A DNA stretch of 7,293 nt from an uncultured Faecalibacterium sp. GTDB taxonomy: Bacteria > Bacillota > Clostridia > Oscillospirales > Ruminococcaceae. The DNA is taken from assembly GCA_934526125.1 (NCBI GenBank), contig CAKSZU010000088.1:1-7293 (forward strand). The letters are read 5' to 3'. Shown piece by piece: positions 1 to 5,964 of this stretch (positions are counted from its first letter, which is position 1; every line of letters starts with the position of its first letter). The position numbers and the translations under genes are program-made. A model generated the notes under the pieces. It was not told the origin of the DNA. It saw nothing but the letters and a program-made list of their open reading frames with translations, and did no database searches.

Positions 1-1160
1 GCATCGAATGCGCAGGAATCAGCGAACTTGGTCTGGTCGGCGCTGAAATCGCTGCCGTCCGGGCCGGTGGCGAACTGCGGAGGAACGGCGGTGTAGCAGG
101 GGGCAGAGCCGTCCTTCAAGACATCGCCCGTGATGGCATCACGATCCAGCGCGAAGGTGATGGCCTTGCGCAGGTTCTCGTTGGCCAGTTCGGGCACACC
201 CGCCATGTTGGGGCTGATGTACCACAGGTAACCGGCACCCACGCTGGTGAATTCGGGGTCGTCCTTGACCTGATCGACCTGTTCACCGTTCAGCAGGGTC
301 ATATCCAGTGCGCCGGTCTGATAGCTCATCAGAGCCTGCTGGCTGTCCTTGATGACCTGATAGGCCAGACTGTCCAGCGCGATCTTGTCGGCGTCGTAGT
401 AGTCGGGGTTCTTTTCCAGCGTGAAGGCGGTAGCAGCGGGCTGGTAATCGGTCAGCTTGAAGGCACCGTTGGAAAGCACGGTGTCGGGGCTGGTGCCGAA
501 GGTGTCTGCGCAGCTGTTGTAGAACGCCTCGTTCACGGGGTAGAAGGTGGGGAAGTACATCAGGCTCAGGAAGTAGCTGACGGGAACGTTCAGCTGGACT
601 TCCAGCGTCTTATCGTCCACTGCGCTCACGCCCAGATCGGTGACGGGCTTCTCGCCGGCAATGATCTCTGCGGCGTTGACGACCTGACCGATATCGGACA
701 GCATGTAGGAATACTCGGAAGCAGTAGCGGGGTCAACCGCACGCTGCCAGCCGAAGACGAAGTCAGCGGCGGTCACAGCATCCCCGTTGGACCACTTGGC
801 ATCGCGCAGGTGGAAGGTATACGTCTTGCCGTCCTCGCTGATGTCGTAGGTCTCCGCCAGCGCCGGGATGGCTGCGCCGTCGGCGTCCATCTGCATCAGG
901 CCGTCGGTGTAGTCCGCAATGACCTCGAAGGAGGTGCCGTCGGTGGCCACCTGCGGGTCGAGGGACTGAACCTCGGTCTCCAGCATGATGTTCAGGGTGC
1001 CGCCCTGTGCGGTGCCAGCCGCAGAGGAAGCGCCGGAGGCTGCAGAGGATGCAGCCGTGGAGCTGGAGGAGCCGCCGCAGGCCGTCAGGGCCAGAGCAGC
1101 AGAGGTGACACCGGCAGCTGCCAGGAAGCTGCGGCGCGAAATACGACGATCGAATCTCAT
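1..1160 (-). CDS. Peptide ABC transporter solute-binding lipoprotein (SBP_bac_5/OppA-DppA type), 3' end outside window
   Basis: This is the extracellular binding lipoprotein of an oligopeptide/dipeptide ABC importer; it captures peptides and passes them to the membrane permease. 386 codons are visible (frame from base 3) and the C-terminal part, perhaps a third by family length of about 540 residues, is beyond the left edge. The signal peptide is residues 1-27 with a twin-arginine motif, SRRSFL at 8-13, then an Ala/Leu core and a lipobox LTAC with the lipidated Cys at 28. A Ser/Ala-rich tether follows (about 29-48). The mature part begins with GGTLNIMLETEVQSLDPQ, and the family pattern LAETYDISEDGKTYTFHLRD, then W-S-N-G-D-A-V-T-A-A-D-F, is clear. 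A GAGAGGGG ribosome site lies nine bases before the ATG. It is transcribed away from and after rny but separated by a terminator. Which peptide, or possibly nickel or sugar-peptide, it binds cannot be told. Confidence 0.9.
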   Translation of the reverse strand, partial: MRFDRRISRRSFLAAAGVTSAALALTACGGSSSSTAASSAASGASSAAGTAQGGTLNIMLETEVQSLDPQVATDGTSFEVIADYTDGLMQMDADGAAIPALAETYDISEDGKTYTFHLRDAKWSNGDAVTAADFVFGWQRAVDPATASEYSYMLSDIGQVVNAAEIIAGEKPVTDLGVSAVDDKTLEVQLNVPVSYFLSLMYFPTFYPVNEAFYNSCADTFGTSPDTVLSNGAFKLTDYQPAATAFTLEKNPDYYDADKIALDSLAYQVIKDSQQALMSYQTGALDMTLLNGEQVDQVKDDPEFTSVGAGYLWYISPNMAGVPELANENLRKAITFALDRDAITGDVLKDGSAPCYTAVPPQFATGPDGSDFSADQTKFADSCAFD

Positions 1161-1218
1161 ATATGTTTTCCCCTCTCTTCAATGCTATACTCAGGTAAAG
1201 CATTGTTTTCTGAAAATA

Positions 1219-1265
1219 CACAAGGGCTTCCTGCTCCCCCTCCGGAGCTTACGCACACCCTTGTG
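1219..1265 (-). promoter_or_regulatory. Leader stem-loop upstream of the solute-binding gene
   Basis: CACAAGGG (1219-1226) and CCCTTGTG (1258-1265) are perfect 8-base complements. Between them GCTCC (1233-1237) and GGAGC (1244-1248) can form a second inner stem. On the minus strand the outer stem would fall almost exactly at the 5' end of a transcript started from the TATAAT at 1276-1281. It is followed by TATTTTC, not a clean U-run, so it looks more like a 5' stabilising or regulatory structure than a terminator. No known riboswitch core was recognised. Confidence 0.4.
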
Positions 1266-1275
1266 CCATGGCCGC

Positions 1276-1281
1276 ATTATA
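1276..1281 (-). promoter_or_regulatory. Candidate -10 box for the solute-binding gene
   Basis: The minus strand reads a perfect TATAAT here, about 115 bases before the start codon. The matching -35 position at 17 bases (1299-1304) reads TTTTCT, which is weak. The predicted start near 1269 would place the leader stem-loop at the very 5' end of the mRNA. Confidence 0.4.
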
Positions 1282-1485
1282 CATCCTCCGGCCGGCAAAG
1301 AAAAGACTTTTTGCTGAATTTGTCCATCCAAACTCCCCTTTTCTCCCCTTTATCCAACTTCCCGCCAAATTTTGCGGCTGAATTTTGTATAGTTTTCCTC
1401 TTGAATCGTATTCACTTCAAGTACACTTTCCGTGAAATAAGTACGACTTGTGTTTCCACGGCGCACATATATCTCAATTCACTTA

Positions 1486-1515
1486 ATTATATAAAGATAT
1501 GCAAAGTTTTCACAA
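1486..1515 (-). promoter_or_regulatory. Alternative promoter for the solute-binding gene
   Basis: On the minus strand TTGTGA (1510-1515), an 18-base spacer and a perfect TATAAT (1486-1491) form a plausible sigma-A promoter in A+T-rich DNA. It lies downstream of the rny terminator, so it fits an independent transcript with a leader of about 320 bases. Confidence 0.4.
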
Positions 1516-1610
1516 TCCGGACGGAAAGCATTTTCCTGCCCCGGGGTTTCTCTTTTGCGCTGTCCCTGTCCGCCGGGCTTTTCCATATCCTGTTTTCCGC
1601 CGCACAGAAA

Positions 1611-1641
1611 AGAGCCGCCGTGCAGACTGCACAGCGGCTCT
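1611..1641 (-). terminator. Intrinsic terminator of rny
   Basis: AGAGCCGC (1611-1618) pairs with GCGGCTCT (1634-1641), and TGCA (1621-1624) with TGCA (1628-1631) closes an inner stem around GAC. On the minus strand the hairpin starts 17 bases after the rny stop codon and ends in TTTTC. Confidence 0.8.
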
Positions 1642-1658
1642 CAGAACCCATAGGGCGA

Positions 1659-3230
1659 TTATTTTGCGTACTCGACGGCACGGCTCTCGCGGATGACATT
1701 GACCTTGATCTGACCGGGATAATCGAGGGTGTCCTCGATCTTCTTGGCGATCTGGCGGGCCAGCAGGATGACCTGATCATCGCTGATGACATCGGGCTTG
1801 ACCATGATGCGGACTTCACGGCCTGCCTGAACGGCAAAAGCCTGCTCCACGCCCTCGAAACTGGAAGAGATCTCTTCCAGATTTTCCAGACGCTTGACAT
1901 AGCTCTCCACGTTCTCGCGGCGGGCACCGGGACGGGCGGCGCTGATGGCGTCGCAGGCCTGGATGATGAAGGCCAGCGGGGTCTTGGGCTCCACGTCGCC
2001 GTGGTGGGCCTCGATGGCGTGGATGATCTGGGTGTTCTCCTTATACTTGCGGCAGATGTCCACACCGATCTGGACATGGCTGCCCTCGATCTCGTGGTCC
2101 AGCGCCTTGCCGATATCATGCAGCAGACCGGCGCGGCGGGCCAGCGTCACGTTGACGCCCATCTCGGCTGCCAGCAGGCCGGCCAGCCAGGCCACCTCCA
2201 TGCTGTGGGTCAGGGCATTCTGGCCGAAGCTGGTGCGGTACTTCAGGCGGCCGATCAGCTTGATCAGGTCCGGATGCAGGCCGTGGATGCCCAGCTCCAT
2301 GACAGCGCGCTCGCCCTCTCGCTTCATCTGCAGCTCGAGGTCGTGGCGGCACTTCTCCACCGTCTCCTCGATGCGGGCGGGATGGATACGGCCGTCGCCG
2401 ATCAGACGCTCCAGCGTCATGCGGGCCACCTCGCGGCGGGTCTGGTCGAAGGAGGACAGGGTGATGGCCTCCGGGGTATCGTCGATGATCAGGTCCACAC
2501 CGGTGGCCGTCTCCAGGGCGCGGATGTTCCGGCCCTCACGGCCGATGATGCGGCCCTTCATCTCATCGCTGGGCAGGGGCACCACGCTGACGGTGGTCTC
2601 GCTGCAATGGTCGGCGGCGCAGCGGCTGATGGCCTGGCCGATCATGTTCCGGGCGATGTTGTCGCAGTTTTCCTTCAGGTCGGTCTCGTAGGCCGCCACA
2701 CGGACAGCCTTCTCGTGGGTGAGTTCCTCATCCACCTTGTGCAGCAGGACCTCGCGGGCATCCTCCTGACTCAGACCGGCCAGAGTTTCCAGCCGCTCCA
2801 TCTCCTTGGCGCGGATGGCATCAGCCTCTGCCAGATGGGCATCGGCTTCCTCGTGCTTTTTCTTGAGTTCTTCTTCCCGCTTTTCCAGCGCTTCGGTCTT
2901 GCGGTCCAGCGCATTTTCCTTCTGGTCAATGCGGTTCTCCTGACGGCTGATCTCGGCCCGGCGCTGCTTGATCTCCTTGTCGGCCTCTGCCTTCTGGGCA
3001 TCGACCTCGGCCTTCAGCCTGAACGCCTCGTCCTTGGCTTCCAGAACAGCTTCTTTTCGTTTTTGGTCAGCGGTCTTGATGGCTTCGTTCACCAGGCGGG
3101 TAGCCTCGGCTTCCGCGCTGCCGATCTGTGCCTCGGCGGTCTTTTTACGGTTGTTGTAACCAATAAAATAACCCGCACCGGCAGCAACAGCAGCAACCAC
3201 GACCACGATCAACAGAATGATCGGGGACAT
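1659..3230 (-). CDS. rny: Ribonuclease Y
   Basis: RNase Y is the membrane-anchored endonuclease that starts mRNA decay and matures some transcripts in Firmicutes. The 523-residue product matches the family length (about 520). Residues 2-24 are one hydrophobic membrane anchor, followed by a long charged coiled coil (about 27-190, rich in E, K, A, R). The KH RNA-binding domain carries the [10 protein letters not shown] loop at 226-235. The HD domain has the metal-binding H342, H371-D372 (LLHDIGK) and the later AIEAHHGD segment at 405-412; the typical RNase Y C-terminal domain follows and ends at VEYAK. An in-frame GTG nine bases further upstream is open, but the AAGGAG site is one base from it and ten bases from this ATG, so the ATG at 3230 was chosen. 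The gene stands alone, with its own promoter and terminator. Confidence 0.97.
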   Translation of the reverse strand: MSPIILLIVVVVAAVAAGAGYFIGYNNRKKTAEAQIGSAEAEATRLVNEAIKTADQKRKEAVLEAKDEAFRLKAEVDAQKAEADKEIKQRRAEISRQENRIDQKENALDRKTEALEKREEELKKKHEEADAHLAEADAIRAKEMERLETLAGLSQEDAREVLLHKVDEELTHEKAVRVAAYETDLKENCDNIARNMIGQAISRCAADHCSETTVSVVPLPSDEMKGRIIGREGRNIRALETATGVDLIIDDTPEAITLSSFDQTRREVARMTLERLIGDGRIHPARIEETVEKCRHDLELQMKREGERAVMELGIHGLHPDLIKLIGRLKYRTSFGQNALTHSMEVAWLAGLLAAEMGVNVTLARRAGLLHDIGKALDHEIEGSHVQIGVDICRKYKENTQIIHAIEAHHGDVEPKTPLAFIIQACDAISAARPGARRENVESYVKRLENLEEISSSFEGVEQAFAVQAGREVRIMVKPDVISDDQVILLARQIAKKIEDTLDYPGQIKVNVIRESRAVEYAK

Positions 3231-3240
3231 CGTGTTCACT

Positions 3241-3246
3241 CTCCTT
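3241..3246 (-). promoter_or_regulatory. Ribosome binding site deciding the rny start
   Basis: The minus strand reads AAGGAG. It ends one base before an in-frame GTG (3239) and ten bases before the ATG (3230). One base is too close for initiation, so the ATG is favoured and the protein starts MSPIILLI. Confidence 0.7.
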
Positions 3247-3485
3247 ACAATTAAAGTTCAAAAACAACAAAAATCTGGAGACGCTGCCGCGCAGAGCGTG
3301 GGTCAACAATTCAAAATCAAGCTTTCAATGCAAAAGAAACAACAGGGCACCGGAACAGCAACGTTCCCGGAGCCTGAATGCAGCTTTTTGATCCAAAGGT
3401 TTTCGGTATAAAAACGGGCAGATGAAGCCCCATTGAACTTTGGTTGCGGAAAATCCCTGCACGCAGCGTCATGGATTCCATACTA
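3247..3485 (-). promoter_or_regulatory. Long untranslated leader of rny
   Basis: If transcription starts near 3485, about 250 bases precede the rny start codon. Two hairpins are visible. One (3346-3374) pairs GGC/GCC, CCGG/CCGG and AAC/GTT around a six-base loop and is followed on the minus strand by the U-rich CTGTTGTTTCTTTT. The other (3281-3299, ACGCT/AGCGT) is followed by CTCCAGATTTTTGTTG. A TCTCC segment (3277-3281) is complementary to GGAGA of the ribosome site (3240-3244). An open frame in the leader has no good ribosome site and no recognisable product. Confidence 0.45.
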
Positions 3486-3491
3486 CTTCTT

Positions 3492-3520
3492 ATATTACGA
3501 AACATTTGAATCAATGTCAA
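3492..3520 (-). promoter_or_regulatory. Promoter of rny
   Basis: On the minus strand a perfect TTGACA (3515-3520), a 17-base spacer and TAATAT (3492-3497) form a good sigma-A promoter. It lies between the end of the LysR-phosphatase gene and rny and shows that rny can be transcribed on its own. Confidence 0.65.
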
Positions 3521-3542
3521 GTAAAGTGGATGTTTTTTCTGA

Positions 3543-3577
3543 AAAACCGTTTCAGAATCCATTGTCGGGGCGGTTTT
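3543..3577 (-). terminator. Possible terminator of the LysR-phosphatase gene
   Basis: Just after the stop codon the minus strand reads AAAACCG (3577-3571), a 21-base loop and CGGTTTT (3549-3543) with one more T. The stem has only three G-C pairs and a long loop. An overlapping 8-base repeat TTCTGAAA/TTTCAGAA (3537-3557) offers an alternative hairpin. A weak or partial terminator is likely at best. Confidence 0.35.
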
Positions 3578-3578
3578 C

Positions 3579-5339
3579 TCACTCCAGATACATCCGGCGC
3601 AGCCGCATCAGGCGGGCCGGGGTCAGGCCGTACTCCGCTTCCAGATAATTTTCGGCACTGCCGCAGGTCTCCCGGATGGTGTTCAGCACAAGACCCACCG
3701 ACTCCGGATGGACGCCCGCAATGCCCTGATAGAACTTTTTCTTGGCCGGGTCGGCGGCGATCTCGTCCGCGTGTTCGGCCCAGATCTTTTCCAGCTCCGG
3801 GCGGCGGCAGGTATTGGTCTGCAGGAAATCTGCCGCGATGGTCTCATCCGATGCCCCCAGCGCCAGCAGGATCAGCATGGCCGCCACGCCGGTGCGGTCC
3901 TTGCCGCCGGAGCAGTGGAAGAGTACCGGGGTCTCGCCTGCTTCCAGCGCCCGGAACAGCTCCTTATAGGCCTTGTTGCCGAACAGCATCTGCCGGTACA
4001 TGGCATCCGCCAGATTGTGTCCCTCGTCCTTCTGCCCCTGCAGCAGATGGGCCACATCCTCCGGGGAGAAGGCGATCTCCCGTCCGTCGCTGCCGCACAG
4101 GCTGCAGATGCGCACCAGCCGGGCACCGTCCGGCACATAGTCCGGCTGCTTCTCCGCCTCCGCCTCGCTGCGCAGATCAAGGATCAGCCGCAGCCCCAGC
4201 GAATCCAGCAGTTTCCGGTCGGCTTCCCCGGTCAGGGCTCCCGTAGAGATGCCGCGGTAGATCTGGCCCCACTTGACGTGTTTGCCCTCGTCGGCCTCGT
4301 AGCCGCCCAGCTCCCGGAAGTTGTTTCCGCCCTCGAAGGGCAGCTGTGTGCCCGGAGCCGGGTGCGCCGGGAAGGGCTTGGGTGCCGCACTGGACAGCAC
4401 CGGAAAATTGTAGAAGGGCTTGGCCGGACGGCCCCGCCTGGGCGGCAGGGAGGCCGTGCCCCCGATGACCTCCATCAGGTAGCTCCGCAGCAGATCCAGA
4501 TACGCGGAAGCATGGTCCCGCCGCTGCACCATGGAGACGCAGAGGGGCGGCAGATCCTCCAGCAGCACATCCCGCACCCGGTCCAGCTCCCGCCGGGCCC
4601 CCGGCTCGTACCGGGTCAGGCAGGTACACAGCTGCTCCTGCACCAGATAATAGGCCTGATAGAAGCTGGGGCCGATCTCGGCCTCGGGCGCAAAGCCCGC
4701 CCGGGCGCAGGCTTCCCACAGGGGGCTGAACAGATCCTGCCGCAGGCTGGGCAGCAGCACCCGCTGCCCCCGCAGCGCCGCCAGCGGGACGCTCTCCTTC
4801 TCCCAGAAAGGATGCCCCCGTGGCACCAGCAGGCAGGCCGGGTCGGCCCGCAGGGTGGTGCGGGCCAGCACCGGGGCTGCCGTGCCCAGGTCCATCACCA
4901 GACCGGCGTCCAGCTCCCCCTGCTCCACGCCGTCCGCCACGGCATCGTTGTCCAGCAGGCGGAACCGCATTTCAATGTGGGGATACTGCTGCCGGAACTT
5001 GTCCAGCAGGGTCTCCAGCCCCGGCAGATAATCCGGCACCAGCGACACGCTGATGCCGATGCGCACCGGCCGGGCCGACTGGATCTCCGCATGGAGGGCC
5101 GCCTGCATCTGCTGGAACTGCTCCACCACCGGCGCTGCATGGCGCTGCAGGCTCAGCCCCCGCTCGGTCAGGCTCAGCTTGTGGTGGGCACTGACGAACA
5201 GAGGGCCGCAGAGTTCGGCTTCCAGCGCCGTGATGCTCTGGCGCAGGGCCTGCCGGGACAGAAACAGCCGCTGTGACGCCCGGGTGTAGTTCATTTCTTC
5301 GCACAATACCAGAAAATAGTGCAACTGGCGGATATCCAT
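3579..5339 (-). CDS. LysR-type transcription regulator fused to a PF13350-like tyrosine/lipid phosphatase
   Basis: One open frame of 586 residues holds two complete modules. Residues 1-60 are a LysR winged helix-turn-helix (MDIRQLHYFLVLCEEMNYTR, then ASQRLFLSRQALRQSITALE). Residues about 89-292 are a full-length LysR effector-binding domain (VRIGISVSLVPDYLPGLETL onward). A Pro/Arg-rich linker (about 293-332) leads to a phosphatase domain of the Y_phosphatase3/MptpB family (about 333-586): NNFRELGGY at 338-346, WGQIYRG at 357-363, LILDLRSEAE at 385-394, and the CX5R loop HCSGGKDRTG at 475-484 with nucleophile C476 and R482; K480 and D481 are the pair seen in enzymes that can also act on phosphoinositides. 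A usual LysR protein is about 300 residues. An AGGAGG site five bases before the ATG at 5339 sets the start; 33 more upstream codons are open but poorly protein-like. It is divergent from ridA, suggesting regulation of ridA and itself. The substrate and ligand are unknown. Confidence 0.9.
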   Translation of the reverse strand: MDIRQLHYFLVLCEEMNYTRASQRLFLSRQALRQSITALEAELCGPLFVSAHHKLSLTERGLSLQRHAAPVVEQFQQMQAALHAEIQSARPVRIGISVSLVPDYLPGLETLLDKFRQQYPHIEMRFRLLDNDAVADGVEQGELDAGLVMDLGTAAPVLARTTLRADPACLLVPRGHPFWEKESVPLAALRGQRVLLPSLRQDLFSPLWEACARAGFAPEAEIGPSFYQAYYLVQEQLCTCLTRYEPGARRELDRVRDVLLEDLPPLCVSMVQRRDHASAYLDLLRSYLMEVIGGTASLPPRRGRPAKPFYNFPVLSSAAPKPFPAHPAPGTQLPFEGGNNFRELGGYEADEGKHVKWGQIYRGISTGALTGEADRKLLDSLGLRLILDLRSEAEAEKQPDYVPDGARLVRICSLCGSDGREIAFSPEDVAHLLQGQKDEGHNLADAMYRQMLFGNKAYKELFRALEAGETPVLFHCSGGKDRTGVAAMLILLALGASDETIAADFLQTNTCRRPELEKIWAEHADEIAADPAKKKFYQGIAGVHPESVGLVLNTIRETCGSAENYLEAEYGLTPARLMRLRRMYLE

Positions 5340-5344
5340 GGTCT

Positions 5345-5350
5345 CCTCCT
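5345..5350 (-). promoter_or_regulatory. Ribosome binding site of the LysR-phosphatase gene
   Basis: The minus strand reads AGGAGG five bases before ATG at 5339. This favours the start MDIRQLHYF, which is the normal start of a LysR helix-turn-helix, over an upstream in-frame ATG at 5438 that lies above the predicted promoter. Confidence 0.8.
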
Positions 5351-5375
5351 GAAGGATCAGTTTGTCAATGAAATA

Positions 5376-5404
5376 AGAATACCGCCTTTTCCCCCGATTG
5401 TAAA
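5376..5404 (-). promoter_or_regulatory. Promoter of the LysR-phosphatase gene
   Basis: On the minus strand TTTACA (5399-5404), a 17-base spacer and TATTCT (5376-5381) form a sigma-A promoter. The start near 5369 gives a leader of about 30 bases. It stands back to back with the ridA promoter, with 27 bases between the two -35 boxes. Confidence 0.55.
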
Positions 5405-5424
5405 GCGCCGCGCCAAAAAATCGG
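5394..5424. repeat. Inverted repeat between the divergent promoters, possible LysR operator
   Basis: CCGATT (5394-5399) and AATCGG (5419-5424) are perfect complements with 19 bases between them. The centre lies near -58 relative to the predicted ridA start and overlaps the -35 region of the LysR gene, the position where LysR proteins usually bind to activate the neighbour and repress themselves. A classical T-N11-A pair is not centred here, so the assignment is tentative. Confidence 0.35.
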
Positions 5425-5431
5425 CTGCGGA

Positions 5432-5460
5432 TTGACACATCCCGCCCGATGGTGTAGACT
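5432..5460 (+). promoter_or_regulatory. Promoter of ridA
   Basis: A perfect TTGACA (5432-5437), a 17-base spacer and TAGACT (5455-5460) fit sigma-A. The predicted start is near 5467, giving a leader of about 55 bases before ridA. Confidence 0.6.
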
Positions 5461-5485
5461 TCAGACAGCAGTTTTCTGCATCTGA
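5461..5485. repeat. Interrupted dyad at the ridA transcription start
   Basis: TCAGA (5461-5465) pairs with TCTGA (5481-5485) and GCAG (5468-5471) with CTGC (5476-5479) around TTTT, with a 2-versus-1 base asymmetry between the arms. It begins directly after the -10 box, so it could be an operator that blocks transcription or a small stem-loop near the 5' end of the ridA mRNA. Confidence 0.4.
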
Positions 5486-5522
5486 CACATGAAATTGATT
5501 TGAAAGAAAGAAGGTATCCCCC

Positions 5523-5891
5523 ATGAAGATCATCAGCACCGAAAAAGCTCCCGGCGCCATCGGCCCCTATTCTCAGGGCTACATTGCAGGCGGCTTCGTC
5601 TACACCTCCGGCCAGATCCCCGTGAACCCCGCCGACGGCACCGTTCCCGCCGGCATTGCTGCCCAGACTGAGCAGAGCTGCCGGAACGTGGGTGCGATCC
5701 TGGAAGCCGCAGGCGTGGGCTATGACAAGGTCATCAAGACCACCTGCTTCCTGGCCGATATCGCCGATTTTGCCGCCTTCAACGAGGTCTACGCAAAATA
5801 CTTCACCTCCAAGCCCGCCCGCAGCTGCGTTGCCGTGAAGGACCTGCCCAAGGGCGTCCTGTGCGAGATCGAGGCCATCGCCGAGGCCTGA
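5523..5891 (+). CDS. ridA: RidA family 2-iminobutanoate/2-iminopropanoate deaminase
   Basis: RidA (YjgF/YER057c/UK114 family) hydrolyses reactive enamines and imines, such as 2-aminoacrylate made by PLP-dependent serine/threonine dehydratases, to ketoacids and ammonia in the cytoplasm. The 122-residue length is normal, and the protein acts as a trimer with active sites between subunits. The start MKIISTEKAPGAIGPYSQ, the TSGQIP segment at 28-33, and the C-terminal block PARSCVAVKDLPKG are diagnostic. R100, C102 and E115 correspond to R105, C107 and E120 of the E. coli protein, and Y16 to Y17, so an active archetypal RidA is expected. An AAGG site lies eight bases before the ATG. It is the only plus-strand gene, divergent from the LysR-phosphatase gene, with its own promoter and terminator. 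Confidence 0.95.
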   Translation: MKIISTEKAPGAIGPYSQGYIAGGFVYTSGQIPVNPADGTVPAGIAAQTEQSCRNVGAILEAAGVGYDKVIKTTCFLADIADFAAFNEVYAKYFTSKPARSCVAVKDLPKGVLCEIEAIAEA

Positions 5892-5918
5892 TGCCCTTCG
5901 CTTTTCCCGGAACCGACA

Positions 5919-5963
5919 AACGACCGCCCGCCGTGTTTTCCTGCACAGCGGACGGTCGTTTTT
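5919..5963 (+). terminator. Intrinsic terminator of ridA, probably bidirectional
   Basis: AACGACCG (5919-5926) pairs with CGGTCGTT (5953-5960); CCGC (5928-5931) with GCGG (5948-5951) and GTG with CAC extend the stem across single mismatches. It is followed by TTT to make a five-T run on the plus strand. On the minus strand it begins right after the aldo/keto reductase remnant stop and ends in TTTGT, so it can serve both convergent genes. Confidence 0.85.
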
Positions 5964-5964
5964 G

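Larger units (their letters stand above)
1161..1658. other. 498-base intergenic region between rny and the solute-binding gene
   Basis: No convincing gene is present. It is noticeably richer in A+T than the flanking genes between about 1300 and 1510. Reading the minus strand it holds the rny terminator (1611-1641), a candidate promoter (1486-1515), a 13-base perfect dyad TGAATCGTATTCA (1402-1414) that could be an operator, a second candidate -10 box (1276-1281), and a leader stem-loop (1219-1265) before the ribosome site. The dyad aligns only poorly with a CcpA cre site (about 11 of 14 positions when shifted one base), so no regulator is proposed. Confidence 0.6.

Noticed and set aside
763..1221. 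152-codon minus-strand frame overlapping the solute-binding gene start
   Set aside because: It is out of frame with the binding protein, whose signal peptide, lipobox and family motifs are clear. The Arg/His/Cys-rich translation is typical of a shadow frame.
1402..1414. TGAATCGTATTCA as a CcpA cre site
   Set aside because: It is a perfect 13-base dyad, but the CG core is one base out of register and three of fourteen consensus positions mismatch. It is mentioned only as an unassigned operator-like dyad.
810..3254. 814-codon plus-strand open frame
   Set aside because: It lies antisense to the solute-binding gene, crosses the A+T-rich gap and runs antisense to rny. Its protein has no recognisable domain, and the opposite strand encodes clear RNase Y; long antisense frames are common in GC-rich DNA.
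3317..3562. 81-codon minus-strand frame in the rny leader
   Set aside because: Its start lies upstream of the rny promoter, it has no convincing ribosome site, and the translation resembles nothing known.
3708..5276. 522-codon plus-strand open frame
   Set aside because: It is the mirror frame of the LysR-phosphatase gene, with low-complexity Gln/Leu/Gly/Arg composition and no ribosome site or domain.
5363..5368. Minus-strand TTGACA close to the LysR-phosphatase start
   Set aside because: A -10 box at proper spacing would fall on the ribosome site and start codon (GAGACC), so it cannot drive this gene. The TTTACA-17-TATTCT pair further upstream fits much better.
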